From Spirodela intermedia (Eukaryota > Streptophyta > Magnoliopsida > Alismatales > Araceae): 64,000 bases of DNA. Shown piece by piece: positions 29,101-41,290 of this stretch (positions within the stretch are counted from its first letter, which is position 1; every line of letters begins with the position of its first letter). Below the pieces are notes generated by a model. The model had not been told where the DNA came from and searched no databases. It worked only from the letters and a program-made list of their open reading frames with translations. The stretch is taken from contig LR746276.1 in assembly GCA_902729315.2 (NCBI GenBank), positions 3,268,169 to 3,332,168 of the forward strand, read 5' to 3'. The translations under genes were made by a program, and so were the position numbers.

Positions 29101-32100
29101 AAATCGGAATGCAATGCTTCGAATACTTCTTTTTCAAAGTCAGTCAACGTCCTTTGCAGTTGTCAGTTTTTATACTACGGATTTATTTTCTTTCACTTTA
29201 CGCTCTGATTCTAGTCAAATAAAGTCTCTAGCTTTGCTTACATTATTGGGCACTAAACGTTCCTCTTTCTTGTCTGTGAACTACACTCCTTTGCTCTAGA
29301 TCAGTAAAAGTCCTCTGCTTTCAGATCCATGAAGTAAAACATGATATCATGCTGTGCACCGGGATCTACTTAATGGCCTTTGCTTATCCTAACGTTATTT
29401 CATTGGAAGGATGTTCCGAGCATTTGGACATGACAAAGTGTGGGTGTTGGATGGAGGATTACCCCGTTGGCGTGCTGTAGGTTATGATGTCGAATCTAGT
29501 GCCTCTGGAGATGCAATTTTGAAAGCTAGCGCTGCTAGTGAAGCGATAGAGAAAGTATATCAGGGACGACCAGTATGTTCTCAAATTCGAAGTTGTTTCC
29601 TTACATATTCTGTTTATTTGGTTGTAAATGTGTTGCTGACTGGTATAGCATACTATGACAACGTTAGATTACCAAAGAAGAAATAAAAGATACCCACATT
29701 GGATGGAAGTCCTTGAAAGTGAAGCAGCTACCCCCAAACCTAAGTACCTTTGCAGATGGAAATGTTTTAAGAAAAAAAGAAATAAAAGAGGACAGTAAGA
29801 CAAATAAAAAATAAGTAAATTCAGCGGCTGTCTTCGAAAAAGAAATTGTGAGTTGCACGACTACACATGGTGATGAGGAAAGGGGATGCCAATCAGATGA
29901 GGAAACTCAATTGGAAGGGGATGAAGCTGGGAGTTCTGGTAGCAGTAACATCACTGGATGAAGATGGAAAACTGCTGATGGTTCCCTTCTTTTAACCTTC
30001 TCCACAATCAATTGGGGATTTTTTTTTGACCAAGTTAGATGATTCCCCTTCTATGCACAATAAATTGCAGGGGGCTTTATTATCTTTTGGTAAATCCAGC
30101 TGTTTCCTCAGGTTTATATCAGCAGGAGAGAGATGATGTAAGATGACAACGCTGTGACATAATCATTATGTCTAGGGGTGCTTCAGTCTTTCAAATCTCA
30201 TAGGACCTCTATAAAAATGGGGTCTTAGTTCTCCCTCAAGGACACACTTGGACCAAAAAGGGAAGAAAGTGACTAAGAAAAAATAGAGAGAGGGCATGGG
30301 TACCATTTTCGAGAAAAAAGTAATCTCTAGCCTACTCTAAAAATCTTTGGCTTGACCCACTCAAAAACCCTAGTCTTGGACCATCTTAAAGAAATTCTAG
30401 CTCATTTAAGCCTCATAAAATGATTAAAAACTTGAGTTTATGTGAGCCTTGTGTCTAACGACCAAGTCATTTGGCCTTATGATTTGTGTATTTCTGACAG
30501 TATGTAGGCCATGTGCCTAATTTTCCAAACCACTATTAATGGTCTTGTTAATCTTATGGGAGATATGCTGAGTAATTCGACCTAATAACAGTGAACCCAC
30601 ATGATCTTATAAATCTTGTTTTAATAAATGATAATAATAAATACTAGCACGTGCCCTATGGCAACCTTATGGAAAAGAATTTAGAGCCCAATGGTCTTAG
30701 TGAAACCATGCCTAGTAGGATATAAATGGGTTTAATATCATTAACTCTTTCAATGATAGTTATTAATATTCGTCACACAAGCTTTATTCCATGATTTCTC
30801 CTTGACCTTTATCCGTTAGAAAAATTTGTCAAGGGTTTTGTCTTGGAAAAATTTGTTAATTGGGCTTCAGTTCTTTAAAGTTTTCTCAAATGGGCATTAT
30901 CTCATAAATTCTGAAATGATCTTCATCTCTGAAAATTGTCGTATGACCTCTTGTTCCACAGACTCCAAAATGGGCTTCATCCTAAAAGCTAAACAAATGG
31001 GTTTCATCCCATGGTGCTATCCTCTTAGCCTACATTAAGTTTTTTCTATGATTATATGAAATGGCGCCTTTTTTTTGACGTCATCTTTTATGACAGTTAA
31101 CCAAGAGTCTTTATTTATCAAAACGATATAATTTACACTAAATTTTGTTGGTGAGGATCAACTTAAACAACACAGAAGATTTAATCCATAAATGAGCATA
31201 CATATATAATCATCATAATAATAAATTTATCTGAACTTATTAAAGAGATAAAAGACAACAAGTTTATTTTGAAAATGTGTTGAAAAACAATGTTCCATCA
31301 TTGCCTTATATAGACGATTCCCCTTACTTGTTTATTTCTGCAGGTTGGTCTAGCAACATTCCAAGCAAAGTTGCAGCTTCATCTAGTTTGGACTCTTGAA
31401 CAGGTTAGGTTCACTATTCTGTTGGTTCGCTTAGGACTTAGTTATACTCTTGTTTCGTTTTATTTGTCATTCTGCATAGCAACATGCAACTCGAAAGAAC
31501 TGAAAGAATAGATCACCCTCGATTAGAGGCTTCTCAGATATTATTTTAAAGTGAGAGCTTTAAAACGACTTAATTATGTGAAAATACCTTGTATAACATT
31601 GCTTACTTATTTTTTTAATTTGCTTCTTCTTACATATCAGGTTTGGAATAGGGATATCAATCCTTAGGGACTGCCATTGCTTCTTCTTACCTTGGCGGGT
31701 AGTCAACTAGTTATTATAGTTCGCTTAGCAGCATGGTGGTTCCATTGTCAGTTGATGCCTTAACTGTTGTCTGCCCTGGTTGGGATAAGGTTGGAACGGA
31801 GATAAGACAGCAGACACGTTGTCTGAGATAATGGATATAACGAAGCACAAGGGACCAAGTAGTGCTCCCTTTCTCTTGGAGAGAAAAATCCTTAGTTCTT
31901 CATATTTTTTCATGGTTATAATCTTTTGTTCTCGCTGATAATGCAGTAGATTTAAGCCAAATAATATCTTGAATCATCGATCAACTTTTTGACTATTATT
32001 GGTTACATAAGAGAACGTTTAGGAGGTTCAACTCTTAAATGCTTATAGATTTAGGATGTCCTGATTGTTGGATGCATAAGTTGAGGAAACTCACTTTGGC

Positions 32101-33264
32101 TGAAGTTTTTTTTTGTAGTTTTGACAAAATCTGTTTTACAGTTCATCTAAAGTAATTGAATCTCACATAATTTTATGGACAAATCTTGATGAGTAAGGAC
32201 TTGGTGTTTTTATATCCACGTATACATGATTTGAATGGCTCTTTGCTTTGAAGCTCCAGAAAGTTAAACAAACTCGTAGGAGTTGATAATTTTTTATTTA
32301 CTTATTTTTCAGAGTGAGAATAATTGTGCACATAATTATTTTACTTCCTCCACCTGCAGAATCCCGCACTGCTTTTTGTCACTTCATTTTGTATGATGCA
32401 TCATTCTGCACTGAGTTTTAATTTGCATATAAATCTTCTATTCTTGGGTGTTGTAGATGGGATTTAATTCCATTTTTTATATTTTTCAATGCTCAATTCT
32501 TTGTTCTAAGTTCTTATGTAAAAGGTGACAACTTATGCTTGAGTATGCGTTTTGACGTATTCTAAGTCCTTACTTAATTCTTAAGTTTTTTTTTCTTTTA
32601 TACATGTTCAAGGTTCAGAAGAATATTCATGAGCAAACATATCAGCATATAGATGCCCGGTCAAAGTCAAGGTTCGTAGATAATAAACACTGCAAGTCTT
32701 GGAAAAATTTCCTTAGCCTCGCGTACATCTCTGATATCCAATCTCAGCGTTTATATTACACCTGCTTCTCGCATGGCTGGATTGTTGTCGTGGATTTCTG
32801 TGGCCACCTTTCTTTGTTTCTACTGAAATCATCTAAAATTGACTTACTACTGTATTTCAGATTAGACCAGAGCTTTCTCATAGGAACATATTATGTTTCC
32901 TTTCAGATTTGACGGTGTGGCTCCCGAACCTCGCAAAGGAATAAGGGCTGGCCATGTTCCCGGAAGCAGATGCATTCCATTTGGACAGGTAGTAATCATT
33001 AATGTCAAATCAGCGAAAGAATCCCACAGGACGCAGTCAGAGTCAGCCAATCGTTCGAAATCATCCTAGGGATCGCATAAATAAGTGCCTGTTTGCACCT
33101 AACGTATATTGGATTGGTCTGGTTTAATTCGACAGGTTTTGGATAGCTCTCAGGTTCTCCTGCCTAGGAGCGAATTGCAGAAGAAATTCGAGGATGAAGG
33201 TAAGAACAGCTTGTGGGCTTAATAAATCCTTACCGGCGAAGCATTCCCCCCCTCTCTCTCTAGT

Positions 33265-33340
<76 letters not shown>

Positions 33341-33722
33341 CTCAGGATATCTATCTAGCCGCCAGGATATTCCCTTCTGAAAAAGTGCACCAGTTTTGCA
33401 GTCTGGGCTGTTCTGAGGTGGGCAACTCACTGACGTTGCAGGAATCTCGCTCGACCGCCCCATCGTCGCCTCCTGCGGGACCGGGGTGACCGCCTGCGTA
33501 CTCGCCTTGGTAAAGAAAGAAGATCTCCGCCCCCACCCACGACGGGCCCAAGTTTTTTATTTAACTTTGTCCTGGCGGAAGCGGAATCGGTGACGAACTC
33601 GTTCGCCCTCCCCTCCTTACTTTCAGGGCCTCCATCGGCTTGGTAAGGCCGACGTCCCGGTCTACGACGGGTCGTGGACCGAGTGGGCATCGAAGCCCGA
33701 CACGCCCGTCACCACATCCTGA
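23144..33722 (+). CDS. STR1: 3-mercaptopyruvate sulfurtransferase, two rhodanese domains
   Basis: Twelve exons: 23144-23248, 23488-23673, 24540-24599, 25651-25713, 28348-28472, 29410-29572, 31344-31403, 32613-32671, 32907-32988, 33136-33199, 33442-33509 and 33627-33722. All are in phase and give 376 aa, the length of plant STR1/MST1 with a targeting peptide. Residues 1-65 are rich in Arg, Ser and Leu ([11 protein letters not shown]) and fit a mitochondrial presequence. Rhodanese domain 1 ([11 protein letters not shown] ... [13 protein letters not shown] ... [12 protein letters not shown]) lacks the catalytic Cys. Domain 2 ([14 protein letters not shown] ... [15 protein letters not shown]) carries the active-site loop CGTGV with Cys at about 334, followed by DGSWTEWA. 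The enzyme moves sulfur from 3-mercaptopyruvate (or thiosulfate) to thiols or cyanide. Exon 5 has a poor pyrimidine tract before its acceptor (GAATCAG). Introns reach 2.6 kb (25714-28347), and intron 6 (29573-31343) contains unclassified inserted-looking DNA. Confidence 0.95.
29640..31260. other. Unclassified, possibly inserted DNA in STR1 intron 6
   Basis: This segment has short degenerate open frames near 29650-29990 and a 30.2-31.0 kb part in which phrases built on AAATGGGCTTCATC recur (about 30894, 30969, 31000). It looks like old transposon or LTR remains, but I see no defining terminal repeats or domains. Confidence 0.25.
33251..33343 (+). repeat. (CT)n tract ending in a cryptic splice acceptor
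   Basis: About 90 bp of almost pure CT dinucleotides lie inside STR1 intron 10 and end in CTCTCTCAG. That is a textbook polypyrimidine tract plus AG, 98 bp before the acceptor needed for exon 11. Confidence 0.85.
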
Positions 33723-34146
33723 GCTCGTCCGTCGCCGTATGCTCGGATGAAGGATGCTGCTCGTCGCCTATCGAGAGGGAGAGGGTGGAAGAATATAATA
33801 AACAGAAGGAGAGGGGACGACGCTTTCGCTTCTACCACCAGCGGAGTCGGATCTCTGAACTCTCTTGTGACGACCATTCGATGCCACTTTGCCCCCCATG
33901 TATGTACTTGCCGTTCGAGAAGAAGATGATGATGATGATGATGACAACTTTTTGATGTTTCTTCATCGCCATGCTTGAAAAAGGAAATAATTTTATTATT
34001 CCTATAGTATCGGACCTCGTCGCAAACCGGTGGGGGCGACATTTCAAATTTTGAATCCTTCCCGCCACTCATCCCGCCACACTTCATCTCTCCCCCCTCT
34101 CTCTCTCAGCTGTCCCAGACACCGGGGCTAATCCCTCCAGTTCGGA

Positions 34147-34153
34147 TATAAAA
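34147..34153 (+). promoter_or_regulatory. TATA box of the CHUP1-like gene
   Basis: GGATATAAAATC lies about 467 bp upstream of the ATG and is followed within about 60 bp by a CT-rich leader typical of plant 5' UTRs. The motif is a full TATA consensus; its use is inferred from position. Confidence 0.5.
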
Positions 34154-34319
34154 TCACAGCTTCCTCTGCGTAGGACAGGAGACGAGAACGATACGCGGAG
34201 AGCTTAGGTTCTCTCGCTCTCTCTCTCTCTCTCTCTCGGAAGCTTCGAGCCGTCATATAGATCTCTAGCTCTTCCCAGTTCCACCAGTCCTATCTCTTCC
34301 ACCATCTCATTCCTTTCAG

Positions 34320-34376
34320 ATGGGCGTGGGAAACCTTGGGTCAGCCCTTGCTGTTGCTCTTAGTTATGGCTTCTGA
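34320..34376 (+). other. Possible upstream ORF, 18 codons
   Basis: If the leader is transcribed from the TATA box, the first ATG met is at 34320. It opens an 18-codon frame (MGVGNLGSALAVALSYGF) that stops at 34376, well before the main ATG at 34614. It could reduce translation of the main frame. A leader intron might remove it. Confidence 0.25.
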
Positions 34377-34613
34377 AGGGCCAATAATACAACCAACTGA
34401 TTTCTTCGAGGCTTTTATGTTTTAAAGTGGCGATCTTGTTTTCTCACATTTTATATGGTTCTACAACCTTCGAACCCAGGAAACTTGAAGCCCGGAGAAA
34501 TAAGTTAAATTCTAGGGCACAATAACCTTCTCTGGTTTTAATGAAAAATACTTCATTGCCTGTTTACATCTCAATCCTTAACTTTATTTCATGATCTACA
34601 GATATTTCGGTCC

Positions 34614-37600
34614 ATGATGAGAGAAGATAGTCCATTGGATAACCGAGAAAGACTCTGTTGTTTATCTGACCGAATTCAGGTTTCAAAAGATGAGATCAAT
34701 GCTAAGGGCAACAGGCCGAGGCCCAAGTCTACTTCCTCTTGGGGGTCACATATCGTAAAAGGTTTGACAAATGATAGGAAGTATAAGCAAGAAGGTACCG
34801 TTCTGTTCTGCCACTTCTAATCAGAAGGTTCAGTATGCGTGTTACCATTCGCGGGTCAAGCGTTCTCTCATTGGTGACTTCCCGTGTTCAGCGAATGCTG
34901 CTCAAGTTCATCCCCATGTAAATTCTCCTGTCTCTCGTGATTTGTATGCTGAATTAGACCACTTGAGGCACTTGCTTCAGGAGTCTAAGGCAAGGGAACT
35001 GGAATTACAGGCGGAACTGGAAGAGTACAAGAGTAACTCCGAAGTTATGTCTCAAAAAAGTGCTGGAATCGAAGAGAAGACAAGTTGAGGACCTCAGTCG
35101 CAGAATTAGCTCATTTGAAAATGAACGGTGGAGCCTATTGGAACAACTACATGAGGATTCGACAAGAAGTGGGATACATGAGAATGCAACTTCTCCCCAA
35201 GAAAATCTTGAGATGCAGGTTGTTGAGTTGCGTCGTGTAAACATGGAGCTGCAACATCAGAAAAGAAATCTAGCTTTTGAACTTTCTACTGCTGAATCCC
35301 AGCTTGCTGGTCTAAAAAGGGCCTCTGAGGTTTGTTTAATCTTTTTAATCTACTCATTTGGTCATACAAGAATACTGTTACTATTTAATGCATCATTCTT
35401 CCCTTACTGCTTTATTTATGTGCAGGGTGATATTGTGTCTAAAGTAGAGGCTGAGACGTCAATATTGCACCACACCAATGAAGATCTATGCAAGCAAGTT
35501 GGTGTCCCGATGACGAGTCTAAATGAAGTGGAAGAACTTGCATACCTGAGGTGGATTAACTCGTGCTTGCATCGAGAGTTGGACAACTCCAATAATCGAA
35601 CTAGGATGAGCATTTCTTCAAGTCGAGAAGAAATATTGACTTCCAAAGGCCATGATGCTGCCGAAGATTTCTTTGATAGCAGGTCTGTTCCTAGTGAATT
35701 TTCTGAAGAAAGAAATGTGACTATCGTAAAAGATAATCGAATTTATCCTAGAGATAAGGAGTATTGTCAGATTATTCATTTTGAAGATCTTATGTGTAAA
35801 GATTTCGGGCAGATCCAGAAGACAAAGAGTGTAATACGTAGAAATTCGAGCAGTGGAGTGAAAAACTGTGTTGAAGATTTAAAGGTAAATCTGAGGAGGC
35901 AATCTGATGTCTTCATCTGTGACAATGAAATGGAAAACTTGCCTGGCCGTGGACGTCTCACTTTGAAGCCTAGGCATCAACTAATTGCCCAAAAATATGA
36001 ATTAGGCTCCGTTCAAAGTCCTTGTGCTCTTGTAAATCAAGTGGAAACCTATAAAGCTGCGGCTATGGATGTTGAGAAGGATACTTTACATATCCTTAAT
36101 CCTCCTCCAAAGCCTTCAATTTCTGTGACTTCTGTACATAAGAAAGATTATGCAGTTGCTGTTTGCCCAGCAGCAGCAGCACCACCACCACCACCACTAC
36201 CTCCCCCTAAGTTGTCATTGAGAAGCAGTGAGGGGGTGCAGAGAGCTCCACAATTGGTTGAACTGTACCACTCATTCATGAGGAAGGAGCCAAGAAATGA
36301 TCCAGGAATTGGAGGTATCTGTGATGGCCCCAGCATTGCACATGTTCGGAGCAATATAATTGGTGAAATTGAGAATCGTTCGTCTCATTTGCATGCAGTG
36401 AGTAAATTCCTGCGCTGATTAGTCTTTGTAATTTAGAACTTATACTAATTGTGCGGTTTTGGAATTCAGATCAAGGCAGATGTTGAAAGAAAAGGTAATT
36501 TTGTGAAGTCCTTGATAAAAGAAGTAAATGGTGCTATTTATCATGATATTGAAGATGTCATTAAATTTGTGAAATGGCTCGATGATGAACTTACTGTTCT
36601 GGCAAGTATATATCCTTTACACTTGTTCATCCACAACAGTTAATGTCTGTTAGGCTTTCTATTTGTTGATTCTCTATTTGTGTTTATTATGATGATGTTG
36701 TAGGTAGATGAACGGGGCAGTGTTGAAGTATTTTGATTGGCCAGAAAAGAAAGCAGACACTTTAAGGGAAGCAGCATTTGAGTATCACGATTTGAAAAAG
36801 TTGGAATCTGAAATTAGACAATATGAGGATGATCCTCATCTCCCCTCTGCTGTGGCATTAAAGAAAATGGTTGTATTATCTGAGAAGTTCCTGTCCTGCT
36901 CATGGTTTTTTGCATTTCTTGCAAATTGTTCGACGTTTCACCCTTATTCTCCACAGAGGTAGCTGTATGTGTGTATACATCTCAGTGTGTATAATGTATA
37001 TATGTTCATCTATCATACATTTACCTTGCCAATATTCCTCTTGTCACTAGGATGGAGCGTAAAGTGCATAATCTTGTCCGTGAAAGAGATGGACTCATAA
37101 GGCACTATAAGCAGTTTGAGATTCCAACTGATTGGATTCTTGATACAGGGATAATTAGCAAGGTGCATGTCCCTTTTGACATCTGTCTGACATGTTCCAC
37201 TTTTACTGGGTCACAAGGCATTAAAACTGTCCTAGAGATCATTTAGTCTATCATATGTCTGTCAGACTCCTCATTCACGTTTCTCTTTGTAACTTTGTAG
37301 AATACGGGCTTTTATACGTATCTGATGGTTTTCAGATAAATTTCACTATACATCTTGGTACTTGTATAGTTTAGACATGAATCACCCATAAAACGTGATT
37401 TTTTCTACTGTGGCTTTTTTCAATGGAGAATTGAACTGCTCCCTGAAACTGTTCTTTCTGTCTTGGAAATATTCCAATTACCTTGAGAATGAGCCTGGTA
37501 ATCTCATCTTGTCATCCGCTTGAAGGAATGGCAGATATACATCCTTTGCATATTGATAAGGATAGTAAGGTAATACTGTCTATGAGAAAGAAGAAAAACA

Positions 37601-38404
37601 CCTTCCTTACTAGTTTGATTCTAAAGTTTTTTCATGCCTCAAAATGTGTCCCACAATACGAAAAAAACGATTTATTTATCTTTAAGCTACCTTTGGTCAG
37701 ACTTGATCAGTTGTAAGCCTTCTTGAGGAAACTTGTTTCCCTCATTGGGCTTCTCCTTTGTTTGCTGGATAATTCATGCAACAGCTTGGCAACTTCTTCC
37801 CCCTTCACCTGGCAATTGGTCTGCCCTTCTTTTTTCGTGCTATCTATCCTCTTAGCCTCTCCCACAACTCATTTAAGGGTAGAAATTATGTGTGATTGTA
37901 TCTATGTATTTAGATATGTAAATATATATTTATATATAACATGTAGATATTTGGACTCTAATCTCCTATGTCAATTTCCTTTTCAGATAAAGATATCTTC
38001 TGTGAAATTAGCAAATAAATACATGAGAAGAATAGTCATGGAACTCCAGGCAGCAGCTGCATCGTACAAGGACCCAGCAATGGAGTACATGTTGCTTCAG
38101 GGTGTGAGGTTTGCTTTAAGAATACACCAGGTAAGCTTTTATATGCAACGTTAAAAGTAATCATTTTATCAGCCAGGCAGCAGCATAGTTCTCCATGAAG
38201 ACTAATCCATGATTTTAGCACCTTTATTGCTTTGCAGACCAACTCTATGTTGCTGGCTCTACTTTTGAACCAAATCATTTCACGTTCGTGATCCTGATGT
38301 TGTTCTCTCTGTTCTCTTTGCAGTTTGCTGGTGGCTTTGAAGGGGAAACTATGCAAGCATTGGATGAGCTGAGGAATCTAGTGCATGTTAGATACAAGAC
38401 ATAG
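34614..38404 (+). CDS. CHUP1/IPGA1-like protein, frame-disrupted
   Basis: Coding exons: 34614-35329, 35426-36397, 36470-36601, about 36708-36886, 37051-37162, 37987-38130 and 38324-38404. Recognisable in order are a basic N-terminus with RPKSTSSWGSHIVKGL, the HSRVKRSLIGD motif, a coiled coil (LDHLRHLLQESKARELELQ onward), a proline run (PPPPPLPPPK), RAPQLVELYHSFMR, and the conserved C-terminal domain (KYFDWPEKKADTLREAAFEY ... SVKLANKYMRRI ... RFALRIHQ). This is the CHUP1 family: actin-associated proteins in chloroplast positioning (CHUP1) or microtubule-linked cell growth (IPGA1). No N-terminal outer-envelope anchor is seen, so IPGA1-like is more likely. The frame changes near 34790 and again at an A6 run (35054-35059). 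At exon 4 a G4 run (36713-36716) breaks the expected VDERAVLK reading unless an acceptor 4 nt downstream is used. Intron 3 starts with GC, not GT. All else is intact, so this is a recent pseudogene or miscalled bases. Confidence 0.82.
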
Positions 38405-40924
38405 AACTAAGACCCAGAGAACCTGCTTTACAATCACAGTAATGCAGCATACCGTCTGTAGTGTTTTTCGGTTCTGTGGGGAAGTGATGAGGCTATGGAT
38501 CTTCCAAGGAAAATATTCAGCAAGAAGGAAGCAAATGTTTTGATTGAAGAAGAAAACCAGGAAGAAAGGGAATCAGACCCTGCAGGAACTCTAGATGGGT
38601 GATGGCCTTTCTAGAGGGCTGCTGCTCTACTGTCAACACTCCCCAAAAGACTTGATACCCCACTCTCCCCTTAGTCTGCCCTACACAAAATGTCTAAAAA
38701 CCATTTACAAGATCAAACTACTATTTTTTGGTTCTTGGGTGCCTATCAGAATGTTGTGCTAGATCAACCAATGTAGGGGGCTGTGCCCTGGCTGCTTATG
38801 CCTTTAAGTATACCCACTAGTGCCTTGGATGCAGCAGATCAGGTTTGTTACTTAGTCTCTTGGCACCCACCAAACTCATGAGTCTTAGTTTATTTTTCAT
38901 TCCTTTATGACACAGTACTTGATATTTCTTTTGAAGAGCACCTTTAATATTTCAAGAAAGTTGTACTATTATGATCCTCAAAAACTACTTAATGTAATTT
39001 ATTTTTCATTTTTAAATCCTGGGAATCACTTGACACCTAGCTCTTAACTATTACTTAATTTTTGGCTATTCTTTATATTTTTTTTAGCCTTTATTTTATC
39101 TCTGTAAAGAGTAAGTGGGCCTACAGCTTCTATAGAGTAAATGGGCCTAGGTTTGTTTGTATGGGCCTATGGTCATTTAGAGTAAATGGGCCCTTACCTA
39201 GGTCATTGTACTATTATAATCAGTTCTTTATGGCTAATGGTTTTAAACACTAAAGGGGTTGTGACTATTTATTTATTTATTTTTCTGTTATCTTTTTTCA
39301 TCTTTTCATGATATTAGAACCCTACTTTGACATAATAGTGACATAAGATAGTAAGATTTAAACTTGAATTTACAAAATACTTTTAAAAAAAACTTAGTTT
39401 TTAAATGATGTAGCTTATATAAATTGTTAAGGTTAGATTTTTTGTGTCTTAATTAGTTTTATTATTTTATGTTTGTGTGTTAGCTTGTAGAACAAATAGA
39501 TAAATACATTGTTAATTTTAGAAGTCTGAAGTGAAAATATTTAGTTTAATTTTTAATTATTTAAAAAAAATATAAAAATGTCATCATCCATTGGCAATTC
39601 ACCACTGTGGTCGAGTGGGTAGATTTAGACACGGGGGAGCTATGAGCTGAGCTCAAGTAGCAAAGGACTCACTTAGGGCATGTGTGTCACTCGTTTGCCA
39701 TGTCTTGGTGGCCAACTAGTTGTGTACCAAGTAGTGTCATACACACATGTGCATGCATGGTGAACCACCTTTTTACCTTCTCTTAATATGAGTATTATTT
39801 TATTTTGGAGAGAAATGATCTCTACTAAGAGAATGTAACTTTAATATTCAGCTCAATCATCGAAATATTTTTAATATGAGACAAAAGTTTCTCACATATT
39901 TCAGGGTAGTCATATAGACTGTAATGTGTTCCAACAGTGTTCATTGAGCCACATCGTCAGATAAGCCAGATTTTGCAACTAGCAAACTGTCATGATCCTA
40001 AAAGAGTTAAACAGTTCATCAATGGTTCACAAATTTGATACCGCTGAAAATGCATGATTGTAAATGATGATCCGATAGTTAATGAAGTGCCACAATACCA
40101 GACACTTACGTTCTCGGTTGGCAGCAGTATGTTCTAATGATCGACGAGCTTGTTCCTTCCTCTCTCAACTACACTCAAGTCCACCATCGAGTGGTTAGTT
40201 CTTCCTTTCTCCACCAATACAATGTTGATAGTGTGGTCAACCCCTTTTCTTGTGGATAATACTTCAACAACTCTAAGTGATACTTCAACAACTTCTGATG
40301 TGATGTGGTAATCGATTCACCATTGAGAGCATTAACCCCAATTATATTGTTATAACAGGGGCAGATCGGTACGTTCAAACAAAATTAAACGGCCACACCA
40401 GTATCTTCAGTTGCTCAAGAGGTAGACTAAATTTCAGCAATAATTTACTTTTTACTTTGGTTTTTATTTACATAATTTCCATATTTATTTATATTTTACA
40501 GCCAATTACTTAAGTTTTCTACATGCTCCGATAGAACTGAATAGAACTCCACAAAAAATTAATTAATGATCTTTATTCTTCTTCTAAATTCTCATAGAGT
40601 TCTGTGAATAACGAGCATCTTTCTATTTTCAAAAGTAAAATCAGCGACATTAAAGGCTGATTAATGAGCATTGAGCTGTTAAAATAAGGTGAAAACATTC
40701 ACAGTTAATCATGGTCACCGTGAAAATGACTTGACCATGTTTCTCTTTCTTAATTACTGTCTTAATTCGAAATTCTCTTTCTCTTGTGACATGATTAGAC
40801 TAAAACCAGAAGCCCATTATTGAAGAAGCATGAAGCCCACTATTGATACACTTTGAAGCTCATTACTGTTAAAGCTTGAAGCCTACTTTAAATCGAAATA
40901 TATCTATTTTTACTATTTTTACAG
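38405..40924. other. Intergenic DNA after the CHUP1-like gene
   Basis: The first few hundred bases are the expected 3' UTR. At 39108-39190 a phrase like AGAGTAAATGGGCCT occurs three times. From 39250 on the DNA is AT-rich with no credible gene apart from the SINE candidate listed separately. Confidence 0.4.
39590..39790 (+). repeat. Candidate tRNA-derived SINE
   Basis: TGGTCGAGTGGG near 39608 resembles a tRNA A box, and GAGCTCAAGTAG about 35 bp further on resembles a degenerate B box. That spacing fits an RNA polymerase III promoter. The following 120 bp are unique-looking and end near an AT-rich stretch. No clear target-site duplication was found. Confidence 0.3.
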
Positions 40925-41290
40925 TTTCAATTTCAAAATCGAAATTGAAATTTTCGTTTGAAATTTAAATTTCCTTCGACATTCAAACCTTCAAATTTAG
41001 ATTTCATTTGAAATTCAAATCTTGGTGCCAAATCAAGATTCTTTAGCATATTACTTTCTATTAATATAATTTCGTGTGTTTTTTCTCTTGAAGCTCTGTT
41101 CCTTCATTGGTGGTCTCCAACACCCGTGTGGACTCACGGAACCCCGTTTTTGATTCTCTGGATTCAGAATCACCCCCTTGGGACTTTTCCTGAACATGTG
41201 GATTCAAAGCGAGGGGACAACTACTGGAGCATATTTTTGAGAAATCAAGATATGACTTCGCCCTCACAACACTAGAGTGGATCACAACTC
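40925..41290 (+). repeat. LTR-like segment, plus orientation
   Basis: It begins with an AAATTTGAAATTC-rich stretch, then TCTTGGTGCCAAATCAAGATT, then GTGTGGACTCACGGAACC and ATGTGGATTCAAAG. The same order of motifs occurs inverted at 42270-42690 and again in block B of the tandem array (about 49230-49500, minus strand). It is therefore one copy of a dispersed LTR family, and no coding part is attached. Confidence 0.5.

Larger units (their letters stand above)
33723..34613. other. STR1 3' flank and CHUP1-like 5' region
   Basis: The left part is the STR1 3' UTR, with a GAT-trinucleotide run at about 33926-33942. The right part is the promoter and 5' UTR of the next gene, with a TATA box, a CT-rich stretch at about 34207-34238 and a possible leader intron ending at the acceptor CTACAG at 34601. 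Confidence 0.5.

Noticed and set aside
33674-34087. Open frames on both strands after STR1
   Set aside because: They overlap STR1 exon 12 and the downstream flank. The apparent poly-Met and poly-His tracts come from the GAT repeat.
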